Shown piece after piece: positions 1-8,687 of a stretch of DNA of 64,000 nt; position 1 is the stretch's first letter; every line of letters begins with the position of its first letter. The stretch is from Pseudomonas rhizophila (GTDB taxonomy: Bacteria > Pseudomonadota > Gammaproteobacteria > Pseudomonadales > Pseudomonadaceae). The position numbers were made by a program, and so were the translations under genes. The notes below the pieces were generated by a model that was not told the origin of the DNA, made no database searches, and was given only the letters and a program-made list of their open reading frames with translations. Location of the stretch: the NCBI RefSeq assembly GCF_003033885.1, contig NZ_CP024081.1, forward strand, positions 514,232 to 578,231, given 5' to 3'.

Positions 1-83
1 TGTCGCCGTTGCGGGGAGTCATTCTGGGCGGCGGTGATCATGACCCCGAAGTGCGGGTGACGGTGATGCCGCTTGAATCGTAA
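1..83 (+). CDS. C-terminal end of an unidentified protein (partial)
   Basis: An open frame enters from the left edge and ends at a TAA at 81-83. Its codons carry the G/C-rich third positions of the neighbouring genes. The visible tail reads GVILGGGDHDPEVRVTV followed by MPLES. No family can be named from 26 residues. It is followed by about 100 bases without a gene before the convergent small gene at 191. Confidence 0.45.
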   Translation, partial: SPLRGVILGGGDHDPEVRVTVMPLES

Positions 84-190
84 ACAGATCCCAGTGTGGG
101 AACGGACTGGGCTGTGAGGGCCGGCAGCGAGGCTGCCGACCCTGGACACAGAACCGGGGGGCCGGATCAGATCATCGGGCCCTGAGGGTA

Positions 191-382
191 TCAGGCGTCG
201 GGCGTCTGATCTTTCGGTGCATCAACATCTACGTCTGCTGCCACGTCGCCTTCGGTATCCGGGGTCAGTGCTGCTGCTTCTTCTTCAGCGGTAGCTTTCT
301 TGCGCTGAAGCTTTTCCTCTTTCTTCTGCTCCTTGGCCAAGTCTCTCTGACGTTTGGCGAAGGAATAATTGGGTTTGGCCAT
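191..382 (-). CDS. Small charged hypothetical protein, 63 aa
   Basis: The protein starts MAKPNYSFAKRQRDLAKEQ. Its N-terminal half is rich in Lys, Arg, Glu and Gln (probably one helix) and its tail is acidic (Glu, Asp, Ala). The start at 382 was chosen over an upstream in-frame start at 499 because the MAKPNYSFAKRQ opening looks like a conserved Pseudomonas small protein and the upstream extension overlaps the LOG-family gene. No catalytic motif is visible and the function is unknown. It lies just downstream of the LOG-family gene on the same strand and may be cotranscribed with it. Confidence 0.65.
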   Translation of the reverse strand: MAKPNYSFAKRQRDLAKEQKKEEKLQRKKATAEEEAAALTPDTEGDVAADVDVDAPKDQTPDA

Positions 383-450
383 GGGCGATCCTCTGGGGTC
401 GAAGGTGAGGTTGAGCGGCGCGTATTCTGCCCTGTATCGGGGTCGAGCCG

Positions 451-1038
451 TTAGCTGGGTTTTTGTTCGGCCCACTTTGGCTGCACCGACGGTTGCCATT
501 CGTCCAGCGCATCGAGCAGGTGGTGGGGTGATTCGCTCACTTGCAGCATGTCACGGTGGGGCCCACGGACGAAGCCTTCGCCGACGATATGATCAAGAAA
601 ACCGGTGAGTTTGCTGTAGAAACCGTTCACTTCCAGCAGCCCCAGCGGTTTGCTGTGATAGCCGAGCTGGCCCCAGGTCCAGACTTCGAACAACTCCTCC
701 AGCGTGCCAAGGCCGCCGGGCAGGGCGATGAAGGCATCGCTGAGCTGAGCCATGCGTGCCTTGCGGGCGTGCATGCCGTCCACCACTTCCAGGCGGGTCA
801 GGCCGCTGTGGCCGATTTCCTTGTCTTTGAGGCTCTGCGGGATGATACCGATCACTTCGCCGCCGGCCGCCAGGGCCGCATCGGCGACGATGCCCATCAA
901 GCCGACCGCGCCGCCGCCATAGACCAGGGTCAGTTTTCGTTCTGCCAACGCACGCCCCAAGGCCTGCGCCGCTTCACGATAGGCTGGGTGGCTACCGGTG
1001 CTGGCGCCGCAAAATACACAAACAGACGCTAAAGACAT
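451..1038 (-). CDS. LOG family protein (TIGR00730), probable cytokinin-riboside 5'-monophosphate phosphoribohydrolase
   Basis: A 195-residue Rossmann-fold protein of usual LOG length. It has the glycine-rich [11 protein letters not shown] segment near residues 39-49 and the family signature PGGLGTLEE at 107-115, which forms the nucleotide site. The family hydrolyses nucleoside 5'-monophosphates to base plus ribose 5-phosphate; in plants and plant-associated bacteria the substrate can be a cytokinin nucleotide, but in Pseudomonas a general nucleotide role is equally likely. The start [11 protein letters not shown] fits the family. It is cytoplasmic and lies between the small gene at 191-382 and azurin, which is on the other strand. 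Confidence 0.9.
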   Translation of the reverse strand: MSLASVCVFCGASTGSHPAYREAAQALGRALAERKLTLVYGGGAVGLMGIVADAALAAGGEVIGIIPQSLKDKEIGHSGLTRLEVVDGMHARKARMAQLSDAFIALPGGLGTLEELFEVWTWGQLGYHSKPLGLLEVNGFYSKLTGFLDHIVGEGFVRGPHRDMLQVSESPHHLLDALDEWQPSVQPKWAEQKPS

Positions 1039-1099
1039 GCCTTACTCCGTGGTCAGTAACTGGACCAGAGTAAAGCCTGGCTTTGGCTGCGCAAAGCAA

Positions 1100-1225
1100 T
1101 TAAACCTCGCGCCGGGGTTTTTCGTAGGTGCCACTGGCACCGCAGGCGTAGGCGGCAAGCAAGCTGCACAGCAGGCCGTTGAGGTTCATGATGCGGTACT
1201 CCAGAGAGGTGATGGAGCTGATCAT
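1100..1225 (-). CDS. Possible small ORF, 41 aa, hydrophobic centre
   Basis: This minus-strand frame lies in the gap between the LOG gene and azurin. It encodes a peptide beginning [12 protein letters not shown] with a hydrophobic run ([15 protein letters not shown]) and a basic end (KPRREV). Codon choice resembles real Pseudomonas genes, but the ribosome-binding site is weak. An inner ATG would give a 29-residue form. It could be a short membrane or lipoprotein-like peptide, or chance. Function unknown. Confidence 0.35.
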   Translation of the reverse strand: MISSITSLEYRIMNLNGLLCSLLAAYACGASGTYEKPRREV

Positions 1226-1295
1226 ATGGCCGGCTCATACCTTTGGCTGGTTGATTATGCTCATCAGGCTGATAGCCTTAAGTTGTATACAATCT

Positions 1296-1309
1296 TTGAC
1301 TCAGGTCAT
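1296..1309 (+). promoter_or_regulatory. ANR/FNR-like box upstream of azurin
   Basis: The sequence TTGAC-N4-GTCAT resembles the FNR/ANR consensus TTGAT-N4-ATCAA with the correct four-base spacer. It lies about 75 bases before the azurin start codon. Azurin is known to respond to oxygen limitation through ANR in P. aeruginosa; the site here is a sequence match only. Confidence 0.4.
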
Positions 1310-1381
1310 AGGAACTTGTCTGAAATTCAGGCAGTCTTCCCCATTGACGGAATTTTTCTAACCATGCCTTGGAGATTCACC

Positions 1382-1828
1382 ATGTTTGCCAAACTTGCTG
1401 CAGTATCCCTGTTGACGCTGGCCAGCAGCCAGCTGATGGCAGCCGAGTGCAAGACCACCATCGACTCGACCGACCAGATGTCCTTCAGCACCAAGGCCAT
1501 CGAGATCGACAAGAGCTGCAAGACCTTCACCGTTGAACTGACTCACTCAGGCAGCTTGCCGAAGAACGTCATGGGCCATAACTGGGTACTGAGCAAAGAA
1601 GCTGACATGCAGCCGATTGCTACCGATGGCCTGGCAGCCGGCATCGACAAGAACTACCTGAAAGAAGGCGATGCGCGCATCATCGCTCACACCAAGCTCA
1701 TTGGGGCCAAGGAGAAGGACTCGGTGACTTTCGATGTATCGAAACTGAGCGCCGATGAGAAATACGGCTTCTTCTGCTCGTTCCCGGGCCACATCTCGAT
1801 GATGAAAGGCACGGTTACCCTGAAGTAA
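1382..1828 (+). CDS. azu: Azurin, periplasmic blue copper protein
   Basis: The 148-residue precursor has a Sec signal peptide ending LMA after residue 20, and mature azurin starts AECKTTIDS. All type-1 copper ligands are present: precursor His66, Cys132, His137 and Met141, equal to mature His46, Cys112, His117 and Met121. The Cys3-Cys26 disulfide pair is also kept. Azurin carries electrons in the periplasm in respiratory and stress pathways. The start at 1382 was preferred to longer in-frame starts because GGAG lies upstream at good spacing and the signal peptide begins there. An ANR-like box precedes it and a strong terminator follows, so it is probably monocistronic. Confidence 0.97.
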   Translation: MFAKLAAVSLLTLASSQLMAAECKTTIDSTDQMSFSTKAIEIDKSCKTFTVELTHSGSLPKNVMGHNWVLSKEADMQPIATDGLAAGIDKNYLKEGDARIIAHTKLIGAKEKDSVTFDVSKLSADEKYGFFCSFPGHISMMKGTVTLK

Positions 1829-1841
1829 TCACATCAGGCAT

Positions 1842-1873
1842 AAAAAAAGCGCCCGTTTCAGGGCGCTTTTTTG
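1842..1873 (+). terminator. Rho-independent terminator of azurin
   Basis: A GC-rich stem (AAGCGCCC / GGGCGCTT) with a six-base loop is flanked by an A-run before and a T-run after. It begins 14 bases after the azurin stop codon. The A-run would also let it act on the opposite strand. Confidence 0.9.
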
Positions 1874-1895
1874 TGCCTCGCCAATAACCGCACAT

Positions 1896-1990
1896 CCTGT
1901 GGGAGCGAGCCTGCTCGCGATGACGGCAGCACATTCAACATCAATGCAAACTGACCCACCGCTATCGCGAGCAGGCTCGCTCCCACAGGG
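1896..1990. repeat. REPIN: inverted pair of REP hairpins
   Basis: Two REP units of the GTGGGAGCGAGCCTGCTCGC type face each other around a spacer of about 40 bases containing CACATTCAACATCA. The element fills the gap between the azurin terminator and the convergent nadE gene. Confidence 0.9.
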
Positions 1991-1998
1991 ATTGCCGG

Positions 1999-2826
1999 TC
2001 ACGGCGCGTACGGCATCACCCGCTTGTGCTCGGTCTTGCGATAGGTCTCGCAAATGATTCGAGCGGCTTCTTCGCGCACCGGCAGCCCATGCAGGAACGC
2101 ATCGATCTCGCCATAGGTCACGCCGTGGGCGGCTTCGTCGGGCTTGCCGGGCGACAGGTCCTCAAGGTCGGCAGTGGGGACTTTTTCCACCAGCGATTCC
2201 GGCGCGCCGAAGTCTCGGGCAATAGCCCGGACCTGGTTTTTCACCAGGCCGCTCAACGGCGCCAGGTCACAGGCGCCGTCACCGAACTTGGTGAAGAAAC
2301 CCATCACGGCTTCGGCCGCATGGTCGGTGCCGATGACCAGGCCTTGCTCGGCACCGGCGATGGTGTACTGCGCCACCATGCGCATCCGCGCCTTGGTATT
2401 GCCCAGCACGAAATCCCGGGAGCCCGGCCCTTTGCCTTCGAACGCCAGCACTTCCTTGGCCAGTGCCTTGACCGCCGGACCGATGTTGACGGTATGGCGC
2501 TCGTCCGGCTCGATGAAGTCCACGCAGGCCTGGGCTTCATGTTCGTCGAACTGGGTTTCGTACGGCAGGCGCACGGCAATGAACTTGTAGGCGGCGTTGC
2601 CGGTTTTCTCCCGCAGTTCACGCGCTGCGCGTTGGGCCAGCAGGCCGGCGGTCAGCGAATCGACCCCGCCGCTGATGCCCAGTACGAGGGTCTTGAGTCC
2701 GGAGTTGACCAGACAATCCTGGATAAAGCCCACCCGACGAGCGACTTCGGCCTTGAGGGCAGCGTCATCGGCGAACGGTGGCTGAACCTTGAGCTGTTCA
2801 GCAATCTCACGCTGTACGGCTTGCAT
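1999..2826 (-). CDS. nadE: Ammonia-dependent NAD+ synthetase
   Basis: This 275-residue enzyme amidates nicotinic acid adenine dinucleotide to NAD+ using ATP and ammonia, the last step of NAD synthesis. It shows the ATP-pyrophosphatase loop SGGVDS at residues 52-57 and the family segments GNTKARMRM and [19 protein letters not shown]. The length matches the E. coli type that lacks a glutaminase domain. The start at 2826 was chosen because AAGGAG lies seven bases upstream; an earlier start would overlap pncB. It follows pncB by 23 bases and the two surely form an operon for nicotinate salvage. Confidence 0.96.
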   Translation of the reverse strand: MQAVQREIAEQLKVQPPFADDAALKAEVARRVGFIQDCLVNSGLKTLVLGISGGVDSLTAGLLAQRAARELREKTGNAAYKFIAVRLPYETQFDEHEAQACVDFIEPDERHTVNIGPAVKALAKEVLAFEGKGPGSRDFVLGNTKARMRMVAQYTIAGAEQGLVIGTDHAAEAVMGFFTKFGDGACDLAPLSGLVKNQVRAIARDFGAPESLVEKVPTADLEDLSPGKPDEAAHGVTYGEIDAFLHGLPVREEAARIICETYRKTEHKRVMPYAP

Positions 2827-2849
2827 GAATTCACTCCTTGCTTGGTGTG

Positions 2850-4055
2850 TCAAAGGGCGGCAGGTACTTGGAAAACGTGTCGCATGTAAGCGACGAAATT
2901 CGGGTCTTTGCAGTGGGTCTTGCCGGGCTCGTCTGAAATCTTGGCCACGGGTTGCCCGTCACAGCTGATCATTTTAAGCACGATGCTCATCGGCTCCACA
3001 CCCGGGATGTCACACGTCAGGTTGGTGCCGATACCGAAGCTGACATTAATGCGACCACGCAATGCCCGAAAAATCTCCAGGCATTTGGGCAGTGTCAGGC
3101 TATCGGAGAACACCAGCGTCTTGCTCATCGGGTCGATACCGAGCTTGTGGTAGTGAGCAATGGCTTTTTCGGCCCAGATGACCGGGTCCCCGGAGTCATG
3201 GCGCAAGCCGTCGAACAGCTTGGCGAAGAACAGATCGAAGTCCTTGAGGAAAGCGTCCATGGTGATGCAATCGGTCAGTGCGATTCCCAGCAGGCCCCGG
3301 TACTCACGCACCCAGCAATCGAGGGCGGCGATCTGACTGTCGATCAGCCGCGGGCCCAGTTGCTGATGGGCCATGATCCATTCGTGGGCCATGGTGCCCA
3401 GGGGTTTCATGTCCAGCTCGCGGGACAGGTGCACATTGCTGGTGCCGACGAAGCGTCCAGGGAAATCGTGCTTGAGCACGTTGACGACTTCTTCCTGGAC
3501 GCGATAGGAAAACCGCCGGCGGGTGCCGAAGTCCGCGACCTGCAGTTCGGATAACTCGTCGGCGCTGGCGTTGGCGGTCAGCCAGTCGAACTTGCGATAC
3601 AGCTGTTCGCGCGCCTGCTCCAGAACGATCTCGCGGTAGCGATAGCGATTACGTACCTCGCTGACGATGGCCAGCAGCGGCACTTCGAACAGAATCACAT
3701 GCAACCATGGCCCACGCAGGCGGATAAACAGCTCGCCGTTCTCGATACCGGTGTGCACATAGCGCAGATTGAAACGGAACAGGCCCAGAAAACGCAGGAA
3801 ATCGGGTTTGAGGAAGCTGATGCGCTCCAGGAAGCCCAACTGGTCGACGCTCAGACTCAGCTCGGCCAGGCGTTCGATCTGAAAGCGGATCTCCGCCAGA
3901 TACGGGCGCAGGTCTTCGCTGTTGCGGCAGCGAAATTCCCATTCGACTTCGACGTTGGGGTAGTTGTGCAGCACCGCCTGCATCATTGTCAGTTTGTAGA
4001 AGTCGGTGTCGAGCAGGTTCTGCACGATGCGATCGGCAAATACACTCTCGCTCAT
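2850..4055 (-). CDS. pncB: Nicotinate phosphoribosyltransferase
   Basis: A 401-residue protein, the usual PncB length. It joins nicotinate to PRPP with ATP to give nicotinate mononucleotide, the entry step of the Preiss-Handler route. Family segments seen are [16 protein letters not shown] near the N-terminus, [15 protein letters not shown], and the phosphate-binding end [11 protein letters not shown]. The start MSESVFADR at 4055 has GGAG nine bases upstream; a longer frame of 48 more residues has no such support. It is first gene of the pncB-nadE operon. Confidence 0.95.
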   Translation of the reverse strand: MSESVFADRIVQNLLDTDFYKLTMMQAVLHNYPNVEVEWEFRCRNSEDLRPYLAEIRFQIERLAELSLSVDQLGFLERISFLKPDFLRFLGLFRFNLRYVHTGIENGELFIRLRGPWLHVILFEVPLLAIVSEVRNRYRYREIVLEQAREQLYRKFDWLTANASADELSELQVADFGTRRRFSYRVQEEVVNVLKHDFPGRFVGTSNVHLSRELDMKPLGTMAHEWIMAHQQLGPRLIDSQIAALDCWVREYRGLLGIALTDCITMDAFLKDFDLFFAKLFDGLRHDSGDPVIWAEKAIAHYHKLGIDPMSKTLVFSDSLTLPKCLEIFRALRGRINVSFGIGTNLTCDIPGVEPMSIVLKMISCDGQPVAKISDEPGKTHCKDPNFVAYMRHVFQVPAAL

Positions 4056-4206
4056 GGCGGGAATCTCCAGACAGGCCGCTGCGGCGGGCAGCGGGGTGCA
4101 GCGGTTGGTGGTGAAGGGGCTAGTGGCGCATAACCCTGGTGAGTATTGCCAGCGATTTTTTAACGGCGGGTACTCCGCTGGAGTGTCTGGATATGCCAAC
4201 GGGCCT

Positions 4207-4292
4207 CATCGCGGGCAAGCCTTGCTCCCACAGAAGAGCGTGCGACCGGCAGCTGTGCCCACCCCCTGTGGGAGCAAGGCTTGCTCGCGATA
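4207..4292. repeat. REPIN (GCAAGGCTTGC variant)
   Basis: An inverted pair of the REP subtype with cores GGGCAAGCCTTGCTCCCAC and its reverse complement. It sits between pncB and the LysR gene. Confidence 0.85.
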
Positions 4293-4299
4293 GCCATGC

Positions 4300-5205
4300 T
4301 CAAGGTGCCATCGAAACCTCGTTCTGCTCCAGCATCCACTCCACAAAAAGCCTGACCTTGGGCACTTCCGCCGAATGTTCAGGATAGGCCAGGTAATAGG
4401 CATCGGTACTGGGCATCGCATAGTGCCAGGGGATCACCAGCTTGCCGTCAGCCAGTTCTTCTTCCACCAGAAAGCGCGGCAGCAGGGCGACGCCGCAGCC
4501 AACCTGGGCGGCCCGGATGCACATGTAGAACGTTTCGAAGCGCGGCCCGTGGTAGCTGTGTTCGGTGTGATAACCCTGGCTGGCGAACCAGTCGTGCCAG
4601 GCCTGGGGGCGTGAGGCGTTTTGCAGCAGCACCAGATCGGTCAGTTGCGTCGGGTCGCTGAAGGGCTGGGCCGGCAGATTGCCAGGCGCGCAGACCGGCA
4701 CCAGCTCTTCGCCGAACAGTTTCAGGGATTCGGCGCCGGGCCGTGAGCCCTGGCCGAAATAGAACGCCAGGTCGCTGCGCCCCTGAAGCAAGTCGTCGGC
4801 CTCCTGCTCGCTGCACAGGTCCAGATGAATTTTCGGGTGCCGCAGGCGCCAGCCTTTGAGCCGTGGGACCAGCCAGCGAGCTCCGAAGGTTGGCGGTGTG
4901 GAAACCCGTAGGACTTCGGTATCGCCGCCGTAGGAGCGCAAGTAGTGGGTCGACATCTCCACCTGCGTAAGGATTTTTCGTACCTCCCCCAGGTACAAAT
5001 CCCCGGCCGGTGTCAGCTGCAAGCGTCGACGTACGCGGCGAAACAGCAAATGCTGTAGCAGTTCCTCCAACTGTGCGACCTGTTTGCTGACGGCGCTCTG
5101 AGTCAGGTTCAGCTCTTCGGCGGCGCGAGTGAAGCTCAGGTGTCGGGTCACCGCTTCGAAGCACTGTAGCGCCGTGATCGACGGCAAATAGCGTTTATTG
5201 ATCAT
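4300..5205 (-). CDS. LysR-family transcriptional regulator (GcvA-like), divergent from amaB
   Basis: A 301-residue LysR protein. The N-terminal winged helix-turn-helix covers about residues 6-65 (ALQCFEAVTRHLSFTRAAEELNL then SAVSKQVAQLEELL). The remaining part is a GcvA-type periplasmic-binding-like effector domain with APTFGARWLVPRL-like opening at about residue 105. It is transcribed away from amaB across a 177-base intergenic region, the classical layout for a LysR regulator and its target. P. putida carries a LysR gene beside amaAB as I recall, so control of lysine/pipecolate catabolism is likely. The effector is not known. Confidence 0.88.
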   Translation of the reverse strand: MINKRYLPSITALQCFEAVTRHLSFTRAAEELNLTQSAVSKQVAQLEELLQHLLFRRVRRRLQLTPAGDLYLGEVRKILTQVEMSTHYLRSYGGDTEVLRVSTPPTFGARWLVPRLKGWRLRHPKIHLDLCSEQEADDLLQGRSDLAFYFGQGSRPGAESLKLFGEELVPVCAPGNLPAQPFSDPTQLTDLVLLQNASRPQAWHDWFASQGYHTEHSYHGPRFETFYMCIRAAQVGCGVALLPRFLVEEELADGKLVIPWHYAMPSTDAYYLAYPEHSAEVPKVRLFVEWMLEQNEVSMAP

Positions 5206-5382
5206 GATGAGGCCTTATTTCTTGTGGCGCTGCTTATCCGGTCATGGCCAGCATGAATAAACGGAATGATATCTCGCTTAAAGGTCGTTTGTTGGCAAGT
5301 CTCGGGCCAGCTACAACTACAGGTCTGATCAGCCGTGATCGTCCGGCTGCCAATTCTTTGTCTTTTGTTTGAGGAATTAACC

Positions 5383-6873
5383 ATGGTTGCTGCATTGCTT
5401 GATCGTCTGGGTGTTGAACCGGCCTTGTACCAGAGCGGCACACAACCGGTGCATTCGCCCATCGACGGCAGTCGCATCGGCGCCGTGAACTGGGAGGGCG
5501 CCGCAGAGGTTGAGCAGCAGGTCAGCCGCGCCGAGCATGCGTTCGACCTGTGGCGCCAGGTGCCGGCCCCTCGCCGCGGCGAGCTGGTACGTCAATTCGG
5601 TGACCTGCTGCGCGAGTACAAGGCCGACCTCGGCGAGCTGGTGTCCTGGGAAGCCGGCAAGATCACCCAGGAAGGTTTGGGTGAAGTGCAAGAGATGATC
5701 GACATCTGCGACTTCGCGGTCGGTCTGTCCCGTCAGTTGTACGGCCTGACCATCGCCTCCGAGCGTCCGGGCCACCACATGCGTGAATCCTGGCATCCGC
5801 TGGGCGTGGTCGGCGTGATCAGCGCTTTCAACTTCCCCGTGGCGGTCTGGGCCTGGAACACCACGCTGGCGCTGGTGTGCGGCAATGCGGTGATCTGGAA
5901 ACCCTCGGAAAAGACCCCGCTCACCGCCCTGGCCTGCCAAGCGTTGTTCGAACGTGTGCTGAAGAACTTCAGCGATGCGCCACCGTACCTCAGTCAAGTG
6001 ATCATCGGTGGCCGCGATGCTGGCGAAGCGCTGGTGGACGATCCGCGCGTCGCGTTGATCAGCGCCACCGGCAGCACCCGCATGGGCCGTGAAGTGGCGC
6101 CGAAAGTCGCCGCGCGCTTTGCCCGCAGCATCCTCGAGCTGGGTGGCAACAATGCGATGATCCTGGCCCCCAGCGCCGATCTGGACATGGCCGTGCGCGC
6201 CATCCTGTTCAGCGCCGTCGGCACCGCCGGCCAACGTTGCACGACGCTGCGCCGCCTGATTGCCCATGAGTCAGTGAAAGAAGAGATCGTCAGCCGGCTC
6301 AAGGCCGCTTATTCGAAAGTGCGCATCGGCCATCCGCTGGAAGGCAACCTGGTCGGGCCGCTGATCGACAAGCAGAGCTTCGAAAACATGCAGGATGCAC
6401 TGGAGCAGGCCTTGAGCGAAGGCGGGCGAGTATTTGGTGGCAAACGCCAGCTTGAAGACCAGTTCCCGAATGCCTACTACGTATCGCCGGCCATCGTCGA
6501 GATGCCGGAGCAGAGCGATGTGGTGTGCCACGAAACCTTCGCGCCGATCCTTTATGTGGTCGGCTACAAGGATTTTGCCCAGGCCCTGCAACTCAATAAC
6601 GCGGTGCCTCAAGGCCTGTCGTCCTGCATCTTCACCACGGACGTGCGTGAAGCCGAGCAATTCATGTCAGCAGTGGGCAGCGACTGCGGCATCGCCAACG
6701 TCAACATCGGCCCGAGCGGCGCGGAAATCGGCGGCGCGTTCGGCGGCGAGAAAGAGACCGGCGGCGGACGTGAGTCAGGCTCCGATGCATGGCGCGGTTA
6801 CATGCGTCGCCAGACCAACACCGTGAACTACTCGCTGGAGCTGCCGTTGGCGCAGGGGATTACCTTCGACTGA
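5383..6873 (+). CDS. amaB: L-aminoadipate-semialdehyde / piperideine-6-carboxylate dehydrogenase (ALDH7 family)
   Basis: A 496-residue NAD(P)-dependent aldehyde dehydrogenase of antiquitin type. The catalytic Glu is in LELGGNNA (Glu252) and the catalytic Cys in GQRCTTL (Cys286); the cofactor stretch FNFPVAVWAWN and the GNAVIWKPSEKTPL segment are intact. In pseudomonads this enzyme oxidises aminoadipate semialdehyde to 2-aminoadipate in the pipecolate branch of lysine breakdown. The start MVAALLDRLGV has GAGGAA eight bases upstream, and an upstream in-frame ATG lacks it. The neighbouring amaA-like oxidase supports the assignment; a REPIN separates the two genes. Confidence 0.9.
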   Translation: MVAALLDRLGVEPALYQSGTQPVHSPIDGSRIGAVNWEGAAEVEQQVSRAEHAFDLWRQVPAPRRGELVRQFGDLLREYKADLGELVSWEAGKITQEGLGEVQEMIDICDFAVGLSRQLYGLTIASERPGHHMRESWHPLGVVGVISAFNFPVAVWAWNTTLALVCGNAVIWKPSEKTPLTALACQALFERVLKNFSDAPPYLSQVIIGGRDAGEALVDDPRVALISATGSTRMGREVAPKVAARFARSILELGGNNAMILAPSADLDMAVRAILFSAVGTAGQRCTTLRRLIAHESVKEEIVSRLKAAYSKVRIGHPLEGNLVGPLIDKQSFENMQDALEQALSEGGRVFGGKRQLEDQFPNAYYVSPAIVEMPEQSDVVCHETFAPILYVVGYKDFAQALQLNNAVPQGLSSCIFTTDVREAEQFMSAVGSDCGIANVNIGPSGAEIGGAFGGEKETGGGRESGSDAWRGYMRRQTNTVNYSLELPLAQGITFD

Positions 6874-6902
6874 GAAACTGGATCTTCGACCGATGAAGAT
6901 CC

Positions 6903-6994
6903 CCTGTGGGAGCGAGCTTGCTCGCGATAGCGTCGGATCAGCCAACATGGATGTTGCAAGGTAAACCGCATCGCGAGCAGGCTCGCTCCCACAA
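6903..6994. repeat. REPIN between amaB and amaA
   Basis: An inverted REP pair fills the 165-base gap between the two codirectional ama genes. Such hairpins can reduce transcription or stabilise the upstream transcript, so amaA may be expressed at a different level from amaB. Confidence 0.9.
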
Positions 6995-7038
6995 TGAGTT
7001 TATGTGTAGTGGTTGGGTTTCATTTCCGGAGTCTGGCA

Positions 7039-8322
7039 ATGCCGTTACGCGAAGAATGTCTGTGGGAAAAACTGACGCCGCAAAGACCTGAAAATACCGC
7101 CCTCACCGGCGAAATCACGGTGGATGTCTGCGTGATCGGCGCAGGTTTTACCGGTTTGTCGGCGGCGGTGCATTTGCTCGAACAAGGCAAGCGCGTGGCT
7201 GTGCTGGAGGCCCATCGGGCCGGGCATGGTGGGTCGGGGCGCAATGTCGGATTGGTCAACGCCGGCTTGTGGATCCCGCCGGATGAGATAGAAGCCGGCT
7301 TCGGCGAAGCGGTGGGCAGCCAGCTCAATCGCATGCTCGGGGCGGCGCCGGCGCTGGTGTTCAGCCTCGTCGATAAATACAACATTGATTGCCAGCTGCG
7401 CCGCGAAGGCACGCTGCACATGGCTCACAACACCAGGGGCGAAGCGGACCTGCGCAGTCGTGAAGAACAATGGAAGCGCCGTGGCGCCCCGGTGGAGTTG
7501 CTCACCGGCCAGGCGTGTGCCCAGGCCACGGGCACCTCGAAAATCGCTGCGGCATTGCTCGACCGGCGTGCCGGCACGCTCAATCCGATGGCCTACACCA
7601 GTGGGCTGGCCAAGGCTGCCAGCGACCTTGGTGGCCAGTTGTTTGATCATTCCCCCGTCACGCGCCTGGAACGCCAAGGGCAGCGCTGGTCGGTGCAAAC
7701 TGCCCAGGGTTCGGTACTGGCCGAGCAAGTGGTGATCGCGTCCAATGCCTACACCGAAGGTGACTGGACGGAGCTGCGGCGCAATTTCTTTCCCGGTTAC
7801 TACTATCAGGTTGCTTCCGCTCCGCTGACCGACGAAGCGGCGCAGCGCATCCTGCCAGGCGGCCAGGGCTCGTGGGACACCCGCCAGGTACTGAGCAGCA
7901 TTCGTCGGGACAAGGACGGGCGTCTGTTGCTGGGCAGCCTGGGTAATGGCAATCGCAAACCCACCTGGTTCCTCAAGGCGTGGGCCGACCGGGTGCAACA
8001 GCACTATTTCCCTTACCTCAAGCCGGTGGAATGGGAATGCACCTGGACCGGGTGTATCGCCTTCACCCCCGATCACCTGATGCGCCTGTTCGAGCCGGCC
8101 CCCGGTCTGGTGGCCGTGACGGGTTACAACGGCCGCGGCGTGACGACTGGCACAGTAGTGGGCAAAGCCTTTGCCGACTATCTGTGTCACGGCGACGCCA
8201 GCGCGCTGCCGATTCCCTTCGCCGCCATGCGGCCACTGGCCGGGACAGGCTTGCGCAGCTGCTTGTATGAAGCGGGTTTTTCGCTGTATCACGCCGGCCA
8301 GTGCCTGCGAATTGTGATCTGA
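7039..8322 (+). CDS. amaA: FAD-dependent amine oxidase, probable L-pipecolate oxidase
   Basis: A 427-residue DAO-family flavoprotein. The dinucleotide fold VCVIGAGFTGLSAAVHLLE (GxGxxG at residues 34-39) binds FAD, with the GGSGRNVGLVNAG substrate loop following, and the C-terminal GYNGRGVTTGTVVGKAFADYL closes the FAD site. Together with amaB it would convert L-pipecolate to piperideine-6-carboxylate and on to aminoadipate. The start at 7039 has CGGAG at good spacing; an upstream in-frame start reads through REPIN sequence. The substrate is inferred from amaB next door; other DAO enzymes such as gamma-glutamylputrescine oxidase are similar. Confidence 0.82.
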   Translation: MPLREECLWEKLTPQRPENTALTGEITVDVCVIGAGFTGLSAAVHLLEQGKRVAVLEAHRAGHGGSGRNVGLVNAGLWIPPDEIEAGFGEAVGSQLNRMLGAAPALVFSLVDKYNIDCQLRREGTLHMAHNTRGEADLRSREEQWKRRGAPVELLTGQACAQATGTSKIAAALLDRRAGTLNPMAYTSGLAKAASDLGGQLFDHSPVTRLERQGQRWSVQTAQGSVLAEQVVIASNAYTEGDWTELRRNFFPGYYYQVASAPLTDEAAQRILPGGQGSWDTRQVLSSIRRDKDGRLLLGSLGNGNRKPTWFLKAWADRVQQHYFPYLKPVEWECTWTGCIAFTPDHLMRLFEPAPGLVAVTGYNGRGVTTGTVVGKAFADYLCHGDASALPIPFAAMRPLAGTGLRSCLYEAGFSLYHAGQCLRIVI

Positions 8323-8384
8323 ATGTTGAAAAATGTTGCCGCAGCGCTCGTTTTCCACCACAACGTCTAGCCTGTTATGGTGCG

Positions 8385-8541
8385 GGTTGTAGCAGTTGTG
8401 CACCGCCAGTGTGCAGTTCGGTGACGCGGGTTGTTACAGGTGGGTTGCACGTCGTTTCGTGTGATGGTTGCAATGATGGCTCAGGGAGGGTTGTACCCAT
8501 TTGGTTCTATGGTTGTACCTTGTGCGGTTTAGACGGTTGCA
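8385..8541. repeat. Phased array of GGTTGYA motifs upstream of braC
   Basis: Seven copies of GGTTGTA, GGTTGTT or GGTTGCA begin at 8385, 8429, 8443, 8466, 8489, 8511 and 8535, and a variant GGTTCTA begins at 8503. From 8443 onward the main copies are 22-24 bases apart, about two helical turns. They all lie upstream of the sigma-54 promoter of braC, where enhancer-binding or architectural proteins would bind. No known regulator consensus is recognised. Confidence 0.55.
8399..8415 (+). promoter_or_regulatory. NtrC-like binding site upstream of braC
   Basis: The sequence TGCACC-N5-TGTGCA matches the NtrC consensus TGCACC-N5-GGTGCA at all but one half-site base. It lies about 240 bases upstream of the predicted start of transcription, a normal enhancer distance for a sigma-54 promoter. 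Confidence 0.55.
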
Positions 8542-8614
8542 CGCCCAATAAAAAAGGGCTCGAAACAGTCGAAATAACAATAAAGCAGCGACTTTTTTAA
8601 GAATAAAAAACCGA

Positions 8615-8630
8615 TGGCACGGCGCTTGCT
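8615..8630 (+). promoter_or_regulatory. Sigma-54 promoter of the braCDEFG operon
   Basis: TGGCACG-N4-TTGCT matches the sigma-54 -24/-12 consensus exactly, with GG and GC twelve bases apart. Transcription would start near 8641, leaving a leader of about 47 bases before the braC ATG. The region just upstream is A/T-rich. Confidence 0.88.
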
Positions 8631-8687
8631 CTGAGCTTTTCAGTGAAGTCGCAGTGCCAACTAAAAAAAACCTTGGAGCACCACCTC

